From Pernthalerella sp964634245 (GTDB lineage: Bacteria; Pseudomonadota; Gammaproteobacteria; Burkholderiales; Burkholderiaceae_D), in NCBI GenBank assembly GCA_964634245.1, contig CAZWIE010000004.1, forward strand, positions 358,788 through 422,787: 64,000 nucleotides of DNA, in the 5' to 3' direction. Each line of letters begins with the position of its first letter. Positions within the stretch are counted from its first letter, which is position 1. Positions 26,392-37,085 of the stretch are shown piece after piece. The position numbers and the translations under genes were made by a program. Under the pieces are notes generated by a model that made no database searches, was not told where the DNA came from, and was given only the letters and a program-made list of their open reading frames with translations.

Positions 26392-27696
26392 ATGGCGACC
26401 AGCCTGAGTGCCGGCGTACAGGACGCAATTGCGCCCGAAGCAATCTATAAGAAAGTAGCGCTCAGGCTGGTGCCTTTCCTGTGCATCTGCTATCTCGCGG
26501 CCTACCTCGATCGCGTGAACGTCGGCTTTGCCAAGCTGCAGATGCTCAACGATCTGTCGTTCAGCAATACCATTTACGGCATCGGCGCCGGCATCTTCTT
26601 CCTCGGCTATGTGCTGTTCGAAGTGCCGAGCAATATCCTGATGCACAAGGTGGGCGCCAAGCTGTGGATCGCCCGCATCATGATCAGCTGGGGCGTCATC
26701 GGCGCGGCGATGGCCTTCGTCAAGACGCCGACCCAGTTCTACATCCTGCGCTTCCTGCTCGGCGTGGCCGAGGCCGGCTTCATCCCGGGCGTGCTGCTGT
26801 ACCTGACTTACTGGTTCCCGGCGGCCTGGCGCGGCCGCATCATCGCGCTCTTCCTCGCCGCAATCCCGATGTCGAACATCATCGGCGGTCCGCTGTCGGG
26901 CTGGATCCTGTCCACCTTCGCCGATGCCGGCGGCCTGCGCGGCTGGCAGTGGCTGTTCATCGTCGAAACCGTGCCGTCCATCCTGCTCGGCTTCCTGGTG
27001 CTGATGTTCCTCGACAACCGCGTTGCCGACGCGCGCTGGCTGGACGAGCATGAAAAGCAGTTCATTGAAGCGCAGGTCAAGGCCGAAGCCGAGCAAAGCG
27101 CCGAGCATTCGGGGGCAATGGATGCATTGAAAAACGGCCGCGTCTGGTGGCTGGGCATCGCCTACTTCGGCATCGCCAGCTCGATCTACGTGACCAGCTT
27201 CTGGATGCCGACCCTGATCAAGCAGCTCGGCGTGACCGATACGCTGCAGATCGGCTGGCTGGTCACCATTCCGTATTCGGTGGCCATCATCGCCATGATC
27301 TGGTGCAACGTCAGTGCCGACCGTCACGGCGAGCGCCGCTGGCACACCGCGATTCCCTGCCTGCTGACAGCCGCCGGCCTGGCTTTCAGCGCCGTGCCAC
27401 AGCTCGGCCTGGTACCGGCCATGATCGGTCTGACCCTGGCCGCTGCCGGCGCATCGACCACGCAAGCCTCGTTCTGGAGCCTGCCGCCATCCTTCCTGAC
27501 TGGCGCGGCTGCCGCCGCCGGCATCGCCCTGATCAACTCGCTGGGCAATATCGCCGGTATGGCATCGACCTCGCTGGTCGGCTGGATGACCGACGTGACG
27601 GGCAGCCCCAATAGCAGCCTGTACCTGTTTGCCGGACTGGCCGTGGTCGCAGCACTGATGGTGCTGAAGCTGCCCAAGCAGGTCGTCAACAAATAA
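26392..27696 (+). CDS. MFS transporter, anion:cation symporter (ACS) family
   Basis: A 434-residue 12-helix permease. Features include LAAYLDRVNVGFAKLQM in helix 1 and FLLGVAEAGFIPGVLLYLTYWFP, both characteristic of the ACS family that takes up organic anions such as tartrate, galactonate, phthalate or vanillate. ATG 26392 (MATSLS) is chosen because GGAAGGAGA lies directly upstream; an earlier ATG at 26365 lacks such a site. It follows the GntR gene by 129 bp and precedes an acyl-CoA synthetase, which points to uptake of a carboxylate that is then CoA-activated. Confidence 0.92.
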   Translation: MATSLSAGVQDAIAPEAIYKKVALRLVPFLCICYLAAYLDRVNVGFAKLQMLNDLSFSNTIYGIGAGIFFLGYVLFEVPSNILMHKVGAKLWIARIMISWGVIGAAMAFVKTPTQFYILRFLLGVAEAGFIPGVLLYLTYWFPAAWRGRIIALFLAAIPMSNIIGGPLSGWILSTFADAGGLRGWQWLFIVETVPSILLGFLVLMFLDNRVADARWLDEHEKQFIEAQVKAEAEQSAEHSGAMDALKNGRVWWLGIAYFGIASSIYVTSFWMPTLIKQLGVTDTLQIGWLVTIPYSVAIIAMIWCNVSADRHGERRWHTAIPCLLTAAGLAFSAVPQLGLVPAMIGLTLAAAGASTTQASFWSLPPSFLTGAAAAAGIALINSLGNIAGMASTSLVGWMTDVTGSPNSSLYLFAGLAVVAALMVLKLPKQVVNK

Positions 27697-27755
27697 GCAC
27701 TACCAAGTTCAATCACCACAGTAACACTCAGAATCAAGAAGAGATCGTCAGCACC

Positions 27756-29405
27756 ATGGACGCCAGCCATTACGGAACCCTGTACCAATCCCTGCTGAAA
27801 GCCGTCAAGCGCTTTCCGGACAATGCCGCTTATTCGGTGCCGCCCTCGGCGGGCCGCAGCTACCATCCCGATGGATGGGAAGTGACCTGGAGCCAGACCC
27901 TGGCCGAAGTCGAGCGCATGAAGGCGATTTACGCGAAAGCCGGCTACGGCCTCGGCCATCGCGTGTCCATCCTGTTCGAGCAGCGTCCGGAGTTCGTGTT
28001 CCATTACTACGCGCTCAATGCGCTGGGCGTGTCGGTGGTGCCGATCAACCCGGATTACCGCCGCGAAGAAATTCACTATGTGGTCGAGCATTCGGAATCG
28101 AGCCTGCTGGTCGGCGTCGACCGTCGTGCCGATGACCTGAAGGCGATCGAAGCCGACTTGGGCGGCGCCTGCCGCCATGTGTCCTTCGATGTTTTCCCCG
28201 AGGTGCTGCCGCCGGCGCAACAGCCGGCACAGGCCGGCACGCCCGACCATGAAACCGAGGCCGCGCTGTTGTACACGTCCGGTACCACCGGCAAGCCCAA
28301 GGGCTGCATCCTCACCAATGAATATTTCCACACCTTCGGCGAGTGCTACCTGCAGGTCGGCGGCGCGCTGACCATGCACGAAGGCGTCGAGCGCCTGTTC
28401 AACCCGCTGCCGCTGCACCATGCGAACTGCCTGTCGATCTCGATGCCGGCCATGCTGATGTCGGGTGGCTGCCTGATCTTCCCGGATCGCTTCCACGCCA
28501 GCACCTGGTGGAAAGACCTGGTCGCCTCGCGCGCCACGGTTGCGCAGTTCCAGGGCGTGATCCCGAACATCCTGCTCAAGCTCGCCGAGTGCCCGGAAGA
28601 AAAGCAGCACAAGGTGCGCTTCGCGCTGTGCGCCGGCGTCGAGCCCAGCCTGCACGAAGTTTTCGAGAAACGTTTCAACCTGCCCGTGGTCGAGATGTGG
28701 TCGATGACGGAAGCAGGGCGCATCATCACCGACAACGTCGAGCCGCGTTCCATCCACACCCGCGCCTTCGGCCGCTCGAACAATTGGGTCGAGGCCCGCG
28801 TGATCGATGACGACGGCAACGAGCAACCCGCCAATGTGCCGGGCGAACTGGTGGTGCGCCACAGCGCCGCGACGCCGCGCAAGGGCTTCTTCTCCGGCTA
28901 CCTGAAGAACGAGCGTGCGACCGAAGAAGCCTGGCAGGGCGGCTGGTTCCACACCGGCGACGCCGCTGTGCGCGACGAGTCGGGCATGCTGTTCTTCATG
29001 GATCGCAAGAAGAACATCATCCGCCGTGCCGGTGAAAACATCGCTGCTGCCGAAATCGAAGCCTGCCTGAACGCGCACGAGAAGTGCAAGCAAGTCGCCG
29101 TGCTGGCCGCGCCCGATGAAGTGCGCGAAGAAGAAGTGATGGCCTGCGTCGTCGCGCGCCATCCGGAAGACATCGCTGACGAAGGCAAGCGCGCTGCGCT
29201 GGCCCAGGAACTGTTCGACTGGTGCTACGAGCGCATGGCCTATTTCAAGGCGCCGGGCTGGGTGCTGTTCGTCGACAGCCTGCCGATGGGCACCTCGGCC
29301 AAGGTGCAGAAGATCCACATCTTCCCGGCGGGTGTCGACCCGCGTGCCCAGCCGGGCACCATCGACCTGCGCGCGCAGAAGAAGCAAAAGAAAGTGACTC
29401 ACTGA
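27756..29405 (+). CDS. AMP-forming acyl-CoA synthetase
   Basis: A 549-residue member of the ANL superfamily that activates a carboxylic acid to an adenylate and then to a CoA thioester. Motifs: phosphate loop LLYTSGTTGKPKG, A5 region EMWSMTEAG, A7 HTGDAAVRDESGMLFFMDRKKNII, A8 RAGENIAAAEIE and the catalytic Lys in GTSAKVQK. It is of normal length. Its stop is one base from the start of the next gene, so the two are co-translated. The acid substrate is not evident from sequence; the neighbours suggest a hydroxy- or oxo-carboxylate. Confidence 0.92.
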   Translation: MDASHYGTLYQSLLKAVKRFPDNAAYSVPPSAGRSYHPDGWEVTWSQTLAEVERMKAIYAKAGYGLGHRVSILFEQRPEFVFHYYALNALGVSVVPINPDYRREEIHYVVEHSESSLLVGVDRRADDLKAIEADLGGACRHVSFDVFPEVLPPAQQPAQAGTPDHETEAALLYTSGTTGKPKGCILTNEYFHTFGECYLQVGGALTMHEGVERLFNPLPLHHANCLSISMPAMLMSGGCLIFPDRFHASTWWKDLVASRATVAQFQGVIPNILLKLAECPEEKQHKVRFALCAGVEPSLHEVFEKRFNLPVVEMWSMTEAGRIITDNVEPRSIHTRAFGRSNNWVEARVIDDDGNEQPANVPGELVVRHSAATPRKGFFSGYLKNERATEEAWQGGWFHTGDAAVRDESGMLFFMDRKKNIIRRAGENIAAAEIEACLNAHEKCKQVAVLAAPDEVREEEVMACVVARHPEDIADEGKRAALAQELFDWCYERMAYFKAPGWVLFVDSLPMGTSAKVQKIHIFPAGVDPRAQPGTIDLRAQKKQKKVTH

Positions 29406-29406
29406 G

Positions 29407-31134
29407 ATGCTGCAACCACCTGAACTCCATCCCGACATGGCCGCGGGCCTGATCGCGCGCTTCCTCAAGGCGCGCGGCGTCGACCGCGTGTTTGCGCTGT
29501 GCGGCGGCCACATCATGCCGATCTGGATGCGCTGCGATGCCGAAGGCATACGCATCATCGATGTGCGCGACGAGCGCGCGGCCGTCTACATGGCCCATGC
29601 GCACAGCGAGCTGACCGGCAAGCTGGGCGTGGCACTGGTGACCGCCGGTCCCGGCATGACCAACGCAATGACCGGCATCGCCAATGCGCATACCTCGCGC
29701 GCATCGGTGCTGGTGCTGTCCGGCGGACCGCCGCGCCCGCAAGAAAATCGCGGCGCGCTGCAGGACATGCCGCACATCGACATGGTGAAACCCATCACGC
29801 GCTATGCGCGCACCGTGCGCGAGCCGTCGCTGGTGCTGCAGGAACTGGATGAAGCCGTGTCACGCGCGCTGGGCGAGGGCGGCGATCCGGGCCCGGTGTA
29901 CATCGACTTCCCGGTCGACACCCAGCGCGGCATGGTGCCGAAGGCACTGCAGCTTACTGAACATTTCCGTCCCAAGGTCGCGCCGGCCACGGTGCCCGAC
30001 GAGGCCAGCATTGCCGCCGCCGTCGAACTGCTGTGGAACGCGAAGCGACCGTTGGTGATCACTGGCCGTGGCGCGCGCAGCGCGCAGGGCTCGCTGGTCG
30101 ACCTGCTGGACAAGACCGGCGCCGTTTATCTGGATACCGGCGAGAGCCGTGGTCTGGTGCCCGACAATCATCCGTCGGTCGTCGGCGCGATGCGCGGCAG
30201 CGTGCTGACGCAAGCCGACGTGGTCGTGACCATCGGCCGCAAGCTGGACTTCCAGCTGGCCTATGGTTCGCCGGCCGTGTTCGGCAACGCGCGCTTCCTG
30301 CGCATCTCCGATACTGCGAGCGAAATTCGCGACAACCGCCGCGGCGATGTCGAGTTGCTGGCGCCGACTGCAGCCACGCTGAATGCGATGCTGCGCCATG
30401 CGAATGGCCGCAAGCCGGCGGTGGATACCGCGTGGTCGCAAGGCCTGCGCAAGCAGCATGAAGAGCGCGCCGCCAAGCTGAAGGCATCGATGGCGACTGC
30501 GCAATCGGCCACTGAGGGCTGCATCCATCCGAACCGCGTGCTGCATGAACTGCAGCAGCGCATGAGCCCGGATGCGGTGCTGGTCGCCGATGGCGGCGAC
30601 TTCCTGAGCTTCGCGCGCGTGGGCCTGTCGTCCGGCCGTTACCTCGATCCGGGTTCGCTCGGTTGCATCGGCATCGGCACTGCTTTCGGCAATGCCGCCA
30701 GCCTGGCTTATCCGGGCCGGCAGGTGGTGGTCGCGACGGGTGATGGCGCGTTCGGCTTCAATGCGATGGAAATCGATACCGCAGTGCGCCACGGCGCGAC
30801 GCCTTTGATCGTGGTCGCCAACAACGGCGCCTGGCAGATCGAAGTGCATGATCAGCAGGACACGCATGGCAAGGTGGTGGGCACCAAGCTGCAGAAGTCT
30901 GACTATGCGGCGATGGCACGCGCCTTCGGCATGCATGGCGAGCGCGTCGAACGCGCCGAAGACCTCGGCCCGGCAATCGAGCGTGCGATGAAGAACCTGC
31001 CTGCGCTGCTCGATGTGCTGGTCGACCCGGCCGCAAAATCGTCCGATGGCAAATCGGGACTGGCCTGGGTGCCGGACCTGCAGCCGCTGGGCGCGTGGGA
31101 AGAGGCCGAGCGCAAGTGGCGCGACGGCGTTTGA
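29407..31134 (+). CDS. Thiamine-diphosphate-dependent enzyme
   Basis: A 575-residue enzyme of the acetolactate synthase/benzoylformate decarboxylase/oxalyl-CoA decarboxylase fold. The catalytic Glu sits in VRDERAAVYMAHAHSE, and VTAGPGMTNAMTGIANAH is the Pyr-domain signature. The ThDP-Mg motif is GDGAFGFNAMEIDTAVRHG...VVANNGAW. The segment GPPRPQENRGALQDMPHID resembles both acetolactate synthase and 2-hydroxyacyl-CoA lyase families, so the reaction (decarboxylation, carboligation or C-C lyase) is not fixed. Placement directly after an acyl-CoA synthetase makes an acyl-CoA substrate plausible, as for oxalyl-CoA decarboxylase or 2-hydroxyacyl-CoA lyase. Confidence 0.88.
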   Translation: MLQPPELHPDMAAGLIARFLKARGVDRVFALCGGHIMPIWMRCDAEGIRIIDVRDERAAVYMAHAHSELTGKLGVALVTAGPGMTNAMTGIANAHTSRASVLVLSGGPPRPQENRGALQDMPHIDMVKPITRYARTVREPSLVLQELDEAVSRALGEGGDPGPVYIDFPVDTQRGMVPKALQLTEHFRPKVAPATVPDEASIAAAVELLWNAKRPLVITGRGARSAQGSLVDLLDKTGAVYLDTGESRGLVPDNHPSVVGAMRGSVLTQADVVVTIGRKLDFQLAYGSPAVFGNARFLRISDTASEIRDNRRGDVELLAPTAATLNAMLRHANGRKPAVDTAWSQGLRKQHEERAAKLKASMATAQSATEGCIHPNRVLHELQQRMSPDAVLVADGGDFLSFARVGLSSGRYLDPGSLGCIGIGTAFGNAASLAYPGRQVVVATGDGAFGFNAMEIDTAVRHGATPLIVVANNGAWQIEVHDQQDTHGKVVGTKLQKSDYAAMARAFGMHGERVERAEDLGPAIERAMKNLPALLDVLVDPAAKSSDGKSGLAWVPDLQPLGAWEEAERKWRDGV

Positions 31135-31151
31135 AGAATGATGGAGCAACA

Positions 31152-31745
31152 ATGAGCAAGCAAGACAAGACCATGGACAGCAACGCAGCAGGCATGAACG
31201 CCGTTGATCTCAAGCGCCGCCAGATCCTGAAGGCCACCGGCGCTGCCGCCGTGGCCGGCTGCGCGCTGAATGCCGCGCCCGTGCAGGCAGACGATGTCGA
31301 GGGCATGGTCAAGGGCGACCTGCTGGTGCCGTCCAAGGGTGATGCGACTGCGCCGCTGAAGGCCGATGACATCAAGGTCGGCGCCAAGCCGGTGCTGGTG
31401 TGGCCGTTCGACCTCAAGGAAAAGAAGGCCAAGAGCGATTCGCGGCTGAACAAGCTGATGCTGGTGCGCGTCGATCCGGCTGAACTGAGCGAAGAAATGA
31501 AGCCGCATTCGGTCAATGGCGTGATCGCGTATTCGGCCATTTGCACGCACCAGGGTTGCGACGTGACCGAATTCGTTGCGGCAGACAAGCTGCTGATGTG
31601 CTTCTGCCATTTCTCGAAATTCAACCCGGGCGACGGTTCGGTCGCCAAAGGCCCGGCCGCCAGAGGCCTGCCTTATGTGCCGCTGGCGGAAAAGGATGGC
31701 CTGCTGGTTGTCGCCGGTGGATTCTCGAACAAGCCGGGCGTGTAA
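31152..31745 (+). CDS. Tat-exported Rieske [2Fe-2S] protein
   Basis: A 197-residue protein with a twin-arginine leader (KRRQILKATGAAAVAGCALNA, cleavage near VQADD). The C-terminal Rieske domain has CTHQGC and CFCHFSKF: two Cys and two His ligands plus the pair of extra Cys that form a disulfide in high-potential bc1-type Rieske proteins. It resembles the small subunit of arsenite oxidase in layout. GGAG lies 5 nt before the ATG. It sits 17 bp after the thiamine enzyme and 124 bp before a periplasmic quinoprotein dehydrogenase, and would be in the same compartment. It may be that enzyme's electron acceptor. Confidence 0.9.
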   Translation: MSKQDKTMDSNAAGMNAVDLKRRQILKATGAAAVAGCALNAAPVQADDVEGMVKGDLLVPSKGDATAPLKADDIKVGAKPVLVWPFDLKEKKAKSDSRLNKLMLVRVDPAELSEEMKPHSVNGVIAYSAICTHQGCDVTEFVAADKLLMCFCHFSKFNPGDGSVAKGPAARGLPYVPLAEKDGLLVVAGGFSNKPGV

Positions 31746-31869
31746 ACGACCGGCGAGAGCATGGATGCTGCAAGGTAGCCATGCATTGCAAGGAATTTGC
31801 TGGCATGTCGGCCGGCAAATAGTGAAGGTCGCGAAGGCGGCCGTATTAGACAAACTAGGGAGACAAGCA

Positions 31870-33618
31870 ATGACAATTCGAATGAAGCATCTCGCACTGG
31901 CACTGGCACTGCTGCCGGCGGCTGCAATGGCCGAAGGCCCCGCAGCTGGCAAAGGCACCCCGGCATACAACCCGGTGACGGATGCCCGCCTGCAGAACCC
32001 GGAAGCCCGCAACTGGCTGAGCATCCGCGGCAACTACGGCAGCTGGACTTACAGCCCGCTGGACAAGATCAATGACAAGAACGTCGGCAAGATGCAGCTG
32101 GCATGGCAGTATGCCACCGGCGTCTCCGAAGGCCACCAGTCGCCTCCGATCGTCAACGATGGCTACATGTTCATTACGACCCCGCAGAATCAGGTCATCG
32201 CGCTGAACGCAAAGACCGGCCAGGAACTGTGGCGCTTCAAGAAGGAAATCCCGGCTGAGCTGTTCCAGCTGCACCCGACCAACCGTGGCGTCGCACTGTA
32301 TGGCGACAAGGTCTATGTGGCCACCACCGACTGCTACCTGATCGCGCTGGACGCGAAGACCGGCAAGCAGCTGTGGTCGACCCAGATCGAAAACTGGAAA
32401 ACCGGCTACTACATGACCCTGGCACCGCTGGCTGCCAAGGGCAAGATCATGGTCGGCGTGTCGGGCGGCGAATACGGCGTGCGCGGCTTCGTCGCTGCTG
32501 TCGATTCCGAGTCGGGCAAGATGGCATGGCGTCGTCACACCATTCCGGCACCGAACGAGCCGGGCGGCGATACCTGGCCGAACAATGGTTCGTACAAAAC
32601 TGGTGGCGGCTCGGTCTGGGTCACGGGTTCGTATGACGCCGCTTCCAACACCGCTTACTGGGGCACCGGCAACCCGGGTCCGTGGACGCCGGACCTGCGC
32701 CAGGGCGACAACCTGTTCGCAAGCTCGACGCTGGCACTGGATGTGAACACCGGCGAAATCAAGGGCTACCACCAGTACGCACAGAACGATTCGTGGGACT
32801 GGGATGAAGTCACCCCGCCGATGCTGTTCGACACCACCATCAAGGGCAAGAAGACTCCGGTCGCTGTCCGTGCTGGCCGTAACGGCTACATGTGGGTGCT
32901 CGAGCGCACCTCCTCCGGCGCGCTGAAGTACGTCAACGCATGGCCGTACGTTGGCAACAACGTGTTCAAGGCACTGGATCCGAAGACGGGCCGTCCTGAC
33001 TATGACATGTCGAAGAAGCCGTCGATGGCACAGGGCGCTGCATTCTGCCCGTCGCTGTGGGGTGGCAAGGATTGGCTGCCTGAAGCCTACAACCCGAAGA
33101 CCGGCCTGGTCTACACGATGGCTAACGAGAACATGTGCTCGGAGCTGCCGAAGGGTGAATCGACCACCTACAAGGCAGGCGACCTGTTCATCGGCTTCCC
33201 GCTGGAAGGCGTGCTGACCAACGTCCGCCTGACCGAAGGCGCGAAGGACCACATCGGCGAAATCCAGGCATGGGATCCGGCGACCGGCAAGAAAGTCTGG
33301 ACCCAGACCTTCAAGGATCAGATCTGGACTCCGACCTTCACCACCGCAGGTAACCTGGTGTTCGCAGGCGGTACCCCGGACCGCAAGTGGCGTGCATTCG
33401 ACGCCAAGACCGGCAAGCAGCTGTGGGAATACAACGCTGCTTCGGGCGTGATCGGCGTGCCGTCGTCGTATGAAGTCGATGGCGAGCAGTACATCGCCGT
33501 TGTCTCCGGCTGGGGCGTGGATGCACAGCGCCTGGCTGGTGCGATCGACCACGTGAAGGGTACCAACACCATCGTTCCGCAGGGCGGCACGCTGATGGTG
33601 TTCAAAGTGCCGAAGTAA
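31870..33618 (+). CDS. PQQ-dependent alcohol dehydrogenase, probably lanthanide-type
   Basis: A 582-residue periplasmic quinoprotein with an 18-residue signal (ending AAAMAEG) and an eight-bladed propeller, seen from repeated tryptophan-docking motifs such as DAKTGKQLW. The start at 31870 is backed by GGGAG upstream. Active-site residues match ExaA: Glu in SGGEYG, Asn in GTGNPGPW, catalytic Asp310 in WDWDEV. Asp312, two residues on, is the extra carboxylate typical of lanthanide-dependent enzymes (XoxF, PedH). The vicinal Cys-Cys pair of classic members is replaced by Gln133-Leu134. No heme domain or adjacent cytochrome c gene is present. A strong hairpin terminator follows. Confidence 0.92.
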   Translation: MTIRMKHLALALALLPAAAMAEGPAAGKGTPAYNPVTDARLQNPEARNWLSIRGNYGSWTYSPLDKINDKNVGKMQLAWQYATGVSEGHQSPPIVNDGYMFITTPQNQVIALNAKTGQELWRFKKEIPAELFQLHPTNRGVALYGDKVYVATTDCYLIALDAKTGKQLWSTQIENWKTGYYMTLAPLAAKGKIMVGVSGGEYGVRGFVAAVDSESGKMAWRRHTIPAPNEPGGDTWPNNGSYKTGGGSVWVTGSYDAASNTAYWGTGNPGPWTPDLRQGDNLFASSTLALDVNTGEIKGYHQYAQNDSWDWDEVTPPMLFDTTIKGKKTPVAVRAGRNGYMWVLERTSSGALKYVNAWPYVGNNVFKALDPKTGRPDYDMSKKPSMAQGAAFCPSLWGGKDWLPEAYNPKTGLVYTMANENMCSELPKGESTTYKAGDLFIGFPLEGVLTNVRLTEGAKDHIGEIQAWDPATGKKVWTQTFKDQIWTPTFTTAGNLVFAGGTPDRKWRAFDAKTGKQLWEYNAASGVIGVPSSYEVDGEQYIAVVSGWGVDAQRLAGAIDHVKGTNTIVPQGGTLMVFKVPK

Positions 33619-33675
33619 TACGCGGTAGCAGTAGCAACATCGTAGTAGCAACGCAGTAGAAGCAATGCAGTAACA

Positions 33676-33722
33676 CTGTGTCCCGGACAGGCCTGTCCGG
33701 GACACAGGCTGTCAATTTTTTC
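33676..33722 (+). terminator. Strong intrinsic terminator after PQQ dehydrogenase
   Basis: Positions 33676-33707 form a perfect 32-bp palindrome (two 16-bp arms, CTGTGTCCCGGACAGG and its complement) followed by a T run at 33716-33721. The preceding 50 bp hold loose repeats of GTAGCAAC. It separates the dehydrogenase from the acyl-CoA dehydrogenase gene, so the latter may have its own promoter. Confidence 0.85.
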
Positions 33723-33851
33723 TCTCGTGTTGGGATTCTCCGGCTCTCTTCTTCCCCGAGAGGGTCGGATTTTTTCTGACGTGCCGTATGGCGAGAGATG
33801 GCCACGACGTTTTTGTATTTTCCGAATTCATTTCTCATTGCGACAACCGCC

Positions 33852-35021
<1,170 letters not shown>

Positions 35022-35135
35022 TCTTCCGTCCTATACCGGCGTTGCCGGAGCAGAGCGGCCGCGGGCAGGGCCGCTCTGCGATAATCATGCGCAAAGAACT
35101 TATTGGCCTGCGACCCTGAGCGCAGGCGCCCTCTC

Positions 35136-37085
35136 ATGCGCAGCTTTCGTCATTGCCTGTTCCTCTGTTTCGCTTTCCTGCAGCTGATGCTGTGTCTGGC
35201 TGGCGCCGGTGCACACGCTGAAACACAGAGTCAATCGCAGGTCCGGTCCCGGGTCCAGACGTCGACCTCGGACTACATCGTCGCGCGCAGCTATGTCGAC
35301 GATCCCGACGGCACACTCGATATCGACGCCGTTCGCCAGAAACCGGCGCTGCCTTATCACGGCGTGCTCGGTCGTGGCTTCACGCGCTCTGCCACCTGGC
35401 TCAAGCTGACCGTGGCGCCGGTGCCCGAAGCCGGCCCCGACAATCGTCTGATGCTGCGCATCCGCCCCAGTTATCTGGACGAGATACGTTTGTTCGATCC
35501 GCTGGATGACCCGGGCCGCCTGCGCCTGACCGGCGACCACACCGACTGGCAATCGGGGGAAGTGAAGTCGCTGAACCACGGCTTCGTGATACCGACCAGC
35601 GACAAGCCGCGCGATATCTGGCTGCGCTTGAAGACCTCCAGCTCCAGCCTGATTCATGTCGATGCGTTGACACTGGATGAAGCGCTGCACGCCGACCGCA
35701 TGCAAGAGATGTGGTACGGACTGATGATGGGCATCCTGGTGTTGTTCTTCCTGTGGGCGCTGCTGCAGTGGACACTGCAGCGCGAGCCTTTGATGATTGC
35801 CTTTTTGTTCAGCCAGCTGGTGGCCGTCATCTACGCAGCATCCTATGTGGGTTACACCCGGCTGTTCAGCGCCGGACTGCTGCCGCCGCTGGTCGTCGAG
35901 CGCTTCAACAATGTGATCTTCTGCCTGTATGTGGCGACGGGCTTGCTGTTCCACTATCGCTTCCTGTCGGAATACCAGGCCTCGCGCATCGGCTTGCGGG
36001 TATTGGCTGTGATTGGGTCGCTGGCCCTCGCCGCCGAGATGGCGCTGCTGGGCACGTCGAATGTGCAGGCAGCAATGCGACTGAACATCACGATTGTGAG
36101 TTTGCTGCCCATACTGACGCTGGCGCTGGCGTTTTCCTGTCGTGCATGGAAGAACGTCGACGAAGACGAACGGCCGGCCTTGCCAAAATGGACACTGATC
36201 GGATTCTACGGGCTGCTCGGCAGTTCGCTGGTGCTGGCCGCGATGCCCTCGCATGGTCTGGCCAAGGCGCCGGAGCTGAACCTGCACATGTACCTGATCC
36301 ACGGCCTGATGACGGGCGTGATTTTGCTGGTGCTGTTGCAGGTGCGCGCGATCCGGGTCGAGCACTCGCGCAATCTCGCCCATTTGCGCGCCCACACCGC
36401 CGCGCAACAAGTCGAGGTCGAAAAACAGAAAGCGCAACTGCAGGGCCGCTTCATGGAAATGCTCGCGCATGAACTGAAGACCTCGCTGTCGGTGCTGCAC
36501 ATGGTGTTCGGCGCGCCGAAGCCCAGTCCGGTCATGTTCGAACACGGCCGGCGCACGGTGAACAATATCAATCAGCTGATCGAGCGCTGCCTGCAGGCCG
36601 AGAAATTCGAGGATGACGAAATCATTTCCCATCTCGAGCGCTTCAGTATCGATGCCGTACTCAATGATGTCATTTCGAAAATTCCCGATGCCGAGCGCCT
36701 CGCGGTGCAGAAAAGCCCGGGCATGGAAGTGCACAGCGACTGGCAGATTTTCAAGTCGGTAGTTTCCAACCTGATCGACAATGCATTAAAGTACTCGGCC
36801 CCGGGCAGCATTGTGCAAGTGCGCGCGCTGCAGTCCGAACGCGACGGCAAAGCCGGTTGTGAAATCCTGGTCGAGAACGAGGTGGCGCAAGGCCCGGGCT
36901 CGGCCGGCTTCCCCGATCGCGAAGAGTTATTCAAAAAGTATTATCGCGCCGACAGCGCGCGCAAGCATTCAGGCTCGGGCCTCGGTCTCTACCTGGTCGC
37001 CAATTTCATGCGGCTGCTGGGAGGCGAGGTCCGGTATGAACCGCTGGAGAACAGTGTCAGGTTTAGCTTATGGCTTCCAAATTGA
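35136..37085 (+). CDS. 7TM-DISM sensor histidine kinase
   Basis: A 649-residue membrane kinase. A signal sequence (about 1-28) is followed by an extracellular beta-rich 7TMR-DISM ligand-binding domain (about 30-190), seven membrane helices (about 195-415), a DHp helix with phospho-acceptor His445 in LAHELKTS, and an ATPase domain with N box NLIDNALKYS and G box GSGLGLYLV. The DISM type often senses carbohydrates or other small ligands. ATG 35136 starts a convincing signal peptide; the longer frame does not. It overlaps the response regulator gene by 16 bp and should phosphorylate it. Confidence 0.92.
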   Translation: MRSFRHCLFLCFAFLQLMLCLAGAGAHAETQSQSQVRSRVQTSTSDYIVARSYVDDPDGTLDIDAVRQKPALPYHGVLGRGFTRSATWLKLTVAPVPEAGPDNRLMLRIRPSYLDEIRLFDPLDDPGRLRLTGDHTDWQSGEVKSLNHGFVIPTSDKPRDIWLRLKTSSSSLIHVDALTLDEALHADRMQEMWYGLMMGILVLFFLWALLQWTLQREPLMIAFLFSQLVAVIYAASYVGYTRLFSAGLLPPLVVERFNNVIFCLYVATGLLFHYRFLSEYQASRIGLRVLAVIGSLALAAEMALLGTSNVQAAMRLNITIVSLLPILTLALAFSCRAWKNVDEDERPALPKWTLIGFYGLLGSSLVLAAMPSHGLAKAPELNLHMYLIHGLMTGVILLVLLQVRAIRVEHSRNLAHLRAHTAAQQVEVEKQKAQLQGRFMEMLAHELKTSLSVLHMVFGAPKPSPVMFEHGRRTVNNINQLIERCLQAEKFEDDEIISHLERFSIDAVLNDVISKIPDAERLAVQKSPGMEVHSDWQIFKSVVSNLIDNALKYSAPGSIVQVRALQSERDGKAGCEILVENEVAQGPGSAGFPDREELFKKYYRADSARKHSGSGLGLYLVANFMRLLGGEVRYEPLENSVRFSLWLPN

